The notes below the pieces were generated by a model. That model saw nothing but the letters and a program-made list of their open reading frames with translations. It was not told where the DNA came from and searched no databases. Below, piece by piece: positions 15,984 through 16,619 of a DNA stretch of 16,619 bases; the stretch's first letter is position 1, and each line of letters opens with the position of its first letter. The stretch is from JBLHLB01 sp047618505. GTDB taxonomy: Bacteria > Planctomycetota > UBA1135 > GCA-002686595. The stretch is from the NCBI GenBank assembly GCA_047618505.1, contig JBLHLB010000053.1, positions 1 to 16,619 on the forward strand. The letters run 5' to 3'. A program made the translations under genes and the position numbers.

Positions 15984-16020
15984 TAGAGCCCGCCCGAAGC
16001 ACTGCTTCAGGCGGGCTCTA
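15984..16020 (-). terminator. Strong intrinsic-type hairpin terminator
   Basis: TAGAGCCCGCC (15984-15994) pairs with GGCGGGCTCTA (16010-16020) in a perfect 11-bp stem. One mismatch (C15995/A16009) is followed by five more pairs and a 3-base loop. It lies 23 bases past the minus-strand stop at 16044, as expected for a terminator. The following U-tract is weak. It separates that gene from psd. Confidence 0.82.
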
Positions 16021-16043
16021 CGGGGGAATCGATCTCTGGGGGC

Positions 16044-16619
16044 TCAGTTGCCGCCGCGGCCACCGCCGCCGCGACCACCGCCGCCGTTCGTGCCGCCACC
16101 GCCAGTCTGACCGCCACCTCGGAAACCGCGGCCGCCGCCGCTGTCGAGATCGTTGATTTGACCGCCTAAGTCCTCACCGAAGCGTGAGTTTAGCTCCTCA
16201 TTGCGCCAATCCTGCAATTCCTGCATGCCATCAAGCATGGATTGGCGATCGCCGAATCCGTTCTCACGCATGTCCGTGAAGATGAGGCCGCGGCGAGCGT
16301 CCGTTTCGGTCATGACCGTGAGGAGGGCATCGCGATCTGCGCGGTTGAGCCCCAGTTCTTTGGCGATTTCGTCGGCCTTTGCCAGACGGCGCTCGGCATC
16401 CCGCTGCGCGCGTTCCTCTGCCCTTGCTCGCTGTTCGTCCTCTTCCTTCTGCTCCATGACCGAGAGGATCAGGGACCTGGATTGCTCGTCCGGGGTCAGG
16501 GCGGCCAGGGCGGCCTGCCCTTCGGTCGCCTCCATCGGCGAGGTCATCGGCTGTCGCGCATCCCTCGACTCTATTTCCGAACGCAGGGTAGCGACCTCCA
16601 TGCGTAGGTCCTGGATGGC
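16044..16619 (-). CDS. Coiled-coil protein with Gly-rich tail (5'-partial), function unknown
   Basis: The frame stays open to the right edge: six codons (AIQDLR) precede the ATG at 16601 and continue the heptad-like pattern, so the start is probably outside the window. The visible part is a charged helical region (LRSEIES...; EQKEEDEQRARAEERAQRDAERR), then a helical domain with 'KELGLNRADRDALLTVMTETDARRGLIFTDM'. This is loosely like Spy/CpxP-type or other LTxxQ-like periplasmic proteins, but the match is weak. The C-terminal about 35 residues are Gly-rich with RGG/GGGG runs. GCC/CCG repeats at the DNA level encode this tail. The stop is TGA. I do not recognise a specific function. Confidence 0.7.
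   Translation of the reverse strand, partial: AIQDLRMEVATLRSEIESRDARQPMTSPMEATEGQAALAALTPDEQSRSLILSVMEQKEEDEQRARAEERAQRDAERRLAKADEIAKELGLNRADRDALLTVMTETDARRGLIFTDMRENGFGDRQSMLDGMQELQDWRNEELNSRFGEDLGGQINDLDSGGGRGFRGGGQTGGGGTNGGGGRGGGGRGGN

Noticed and set aside
16048..16140. GCC/CCG tandem pattern as a microsatellite or CRISPR-like repeat
   Set aside because: The pattern is irregular, has no spacers, and is explained as codons for the Gly-rich tail.

Overview
The window comes from a GC-rich bacterium and looks like chromosomal DNA. Its gene types are an FG-GAP/UnbV (CRTAC1-type) giant lipoprotein, an FHA-GAF sigma-54 activator paired with a membrane Ser/Thr kinase, a YkgJ cysteine-cluster protein and Gly-rich small proteins. 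These fit Planctomycetota best, possibly a deep marine lineage. That assignment is inferred from gene content, because no marker gene is present. Nothing suggests recent mobility: there is no transposase, integrase, tRNA, rRNA or CRISPR array.

Bases 1-4174 (+ strand) hold a compact three-gene run. It starts with a GGDEF-like/coiled-coil protein that is probably cut by the window edge. Next is an actin-like ATPase closely resembling the magnetosome actin MamK, and then a polytopic GT-C type glycosyltransferase-like protein whose start overlaps the end of the actin gene. The GGDEF-like protein has lost its catalytic motif but kept an RxxD inhibitory-site motif, so it may be a c-di-GMP-sensing partner of the filament (inference). 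A hairpin at 4184-4204 separates this run from a convergent YkgJ-family gene (4205-4684, - strand).

Bases 4885-10263 (+ strand) encode a sigma-54-dependent activator with an N-terminal FHA domain, followed 24 bases later by a single-pass Ser/Thr kinase. A phosphothreonine reader beside a kinase suggests one signalling pathway.

Bases 10264-14178 (- strand) are the highlight. Conventional gene calling splits this region into two large genes at a TGA codon (12265-12267). The two halves are in the same frame with no other stop, and the FG-GAP propeller runs across the break. Eleven bases after the UGA there is a perfect 6-bp hairpin with loop GGUCG, which matches the geometry of a bacterial SECIS element. 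TGA is a normal stop for two other genes in the window. I therefore read this as one selenoprotein of about 1304 residues: lipoprotein signal, FG-GAP/VCBS propeller with selenocysteine at about residue 638, ASPIC/UnbV domain, TlpA-like thioredoxin domain (WCANC) and TPR repeats.

Bases 14478-16619 (- strand) hold a carboxymuconolactone decarboxylase (CMD)-family gene translationally coupled to psd (phosphatidylserine decarboxylase). A strong terminator hairpin (15984-16020) follows, and then a coiled-coil/Gly-rich protein that continues past the right edge.
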